Shown here: positions 5,432-5,748 of the stretch, one piece after another
How the letters are laid out: every line of letters starts with the position of its first letter
How positions within the stretch are numbered: position 1 is the stretch's first letter
Assembly (NCBI RefSeq): GCF_000966975.1
Contig: NZ_JZWV01001133.1
Coordinates: forward strand, 1 to 5,748
DNA length: 5,748 bases
Direction of reading: 5' to 3'
From: Streptomyces katrae
Lineage (GTDB): Bacteria; Actinomycetota; Actinomycetes; Streptomycetales; Streptomycetaceae
The notes under the pieces: generated by a model
Told to the model about the DNA's origin: nothing
The model's input: only the letters and a program-made list of their open reading frames with translations
The model's database searches: none
Translations under genes and position numbers: made by a program

Positions 5432-5748
5432 GGGTGGTCACCCCGCCCCGGCCGTACCCCGGCCGCGACCTGGTGCAGGGTCCGGCCGGTACGGACCGAC
5501 CGTGCCCGGCGGGGGTCGGGCGTACCGGTGGTGGAGGCGTGCCCGTCGGCGTGCTTGACCAGCAGCCAGGCCTCCTTCCCGCCGTCGTCCGCGTCGCGGA
5601 TCCGGGTGAGCGAGTAGCCGCCGTGCAGCTTGCGCCCGTCGAGCAGGAAGGAGGCGTGCCCCCGCTCCAGCCCCTCGGTGAGGGGGATCTCGTTGCCCTC
5701 GCGGTCGGAGGTGGCGTTGCGGTACGTTCCCAGGTCCCACACGATCAC
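5428..5748 (-). CDS. LigD-type 3'-phosphoesterase domain protein (5' end beyond the window)
   Basis: These 107 codons are the C-terminal part of a LigD 3'-phosphoesterase module, which trims 3'-phosphates and ribonucleotides to leave 3'-OH ends for NHEJ. Recognisable segments are IVWDLGTYRN at the right edge, GRKLHGGYSLTRI and EAWLLVKHAD, then a C-terminal SVRTGRTLHQVAA like that of stand-alone actinobacterial versions. The GTG at the very edge (5748) is almost certainly an internal valine, because the family carries its catalytic His/Asp residues in roughly 80-100 residues upstream of this point. Catalytic integrity therefore cannot be judged. The TGA stop (5430-5428) overlaps the polymerase TTG start by 4 bases. 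The polypeptide ends here rather than continuing into polymerase, so LigD functions are split between separate proteins. Ku and an ATP-dependent ligase may lie nearby but are not in this window. Confidence 0.85.
   Translation of the reverse strand: MIVWDLGTYRNATSDREGNEIPLTEGLERGHASFLLDGRKLHGGYSLTRIRDADDGGKEAWLLVKHADGHASTTGTPDPRRARSVRTGRTLHQVAAGVRPGRGDHP
5438..5444 (-). promoter_or_regulatory. Ribosome binding site deciding the TTG start of the polymerase gene
   Basis: GGGGTGA (complement of 5438-5444) ends 6 bases before TTG at 5431. Its own TGA is an in-frame stop for the polymerase reading frame, so translation of that frame cannot start further upstream. The site lies within the phosphoesterase coding sequence, consistent with coupled translation. 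Confidence 0.6.

Overview
The base composition (very GC-rich), codon use with G or C in nearly every third position, and the protein families present (exported Ala/Pro-rich proteins, an actinobacterial CAP protein, stand-alone LigD domains) point to a streptomycete or close relative. This comes from reading the sequence alone; no database search was possible.

Layout. Positions 1-1139 (minus strand) hold the first 379 codons of an exported protein with beta-propeller-like repeats, cut by the left edge. Positions 1140-1997 are a long divergent intergenic region. It has a conspicuous AT-richer island around 1684-1745 and several short inverted repeats on the side facing the next gene. Positions 1998-2765 (plus) encode an exported CAP-domain (SCP/PR-1-like) protein. 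Convergent with it, with only 13 bases between stop codons, is a luciferase-like flavin-dependent monooxygenase gene (3748 down to 2779, minus) that is broken by a frameshift near 3346. A 156-base gap with a candidate leaderless promoter and a hairpin separates it from a three-gene minus-strand cluster running in from the right edge. The cluster is a partial LigD-type 3'-phosphoesterase (5748-5428), a LigD-type polymerase/primase (5431-4529) and an HhH-GPD endonuclease III-like gene (4532-3905), which is also frameshifted, near 4325.

How it fits together. The right-hand cluster looks like a non-homologous end-joining operon in which LigD is split into separate phosphoesterase and polymerase polypeptides. 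Its three genes are joined by two 4-base stop/start overlaps (TTGA and ATGA), so translational coupling is likely. The attached HhH endonuclease-like gene suggests a base-excision or end-processing partner for NHEJ. The left half is a pair of divergently oriented genes for exported proteins with no visible mechanistic link to repair.

The most notable points are the two frameshifts in adjacent genes, both needing the same reading-frame correction (one base skipped, or two modulo three missing); the split-LigD plus HhH-nuclease arrangement; and the long, possibly structured leader before the CAP gene. I found no CRISPR array, tRNA, rRNA, insertion sequence or prophage feature, and no clear evidence of a wholly new system.
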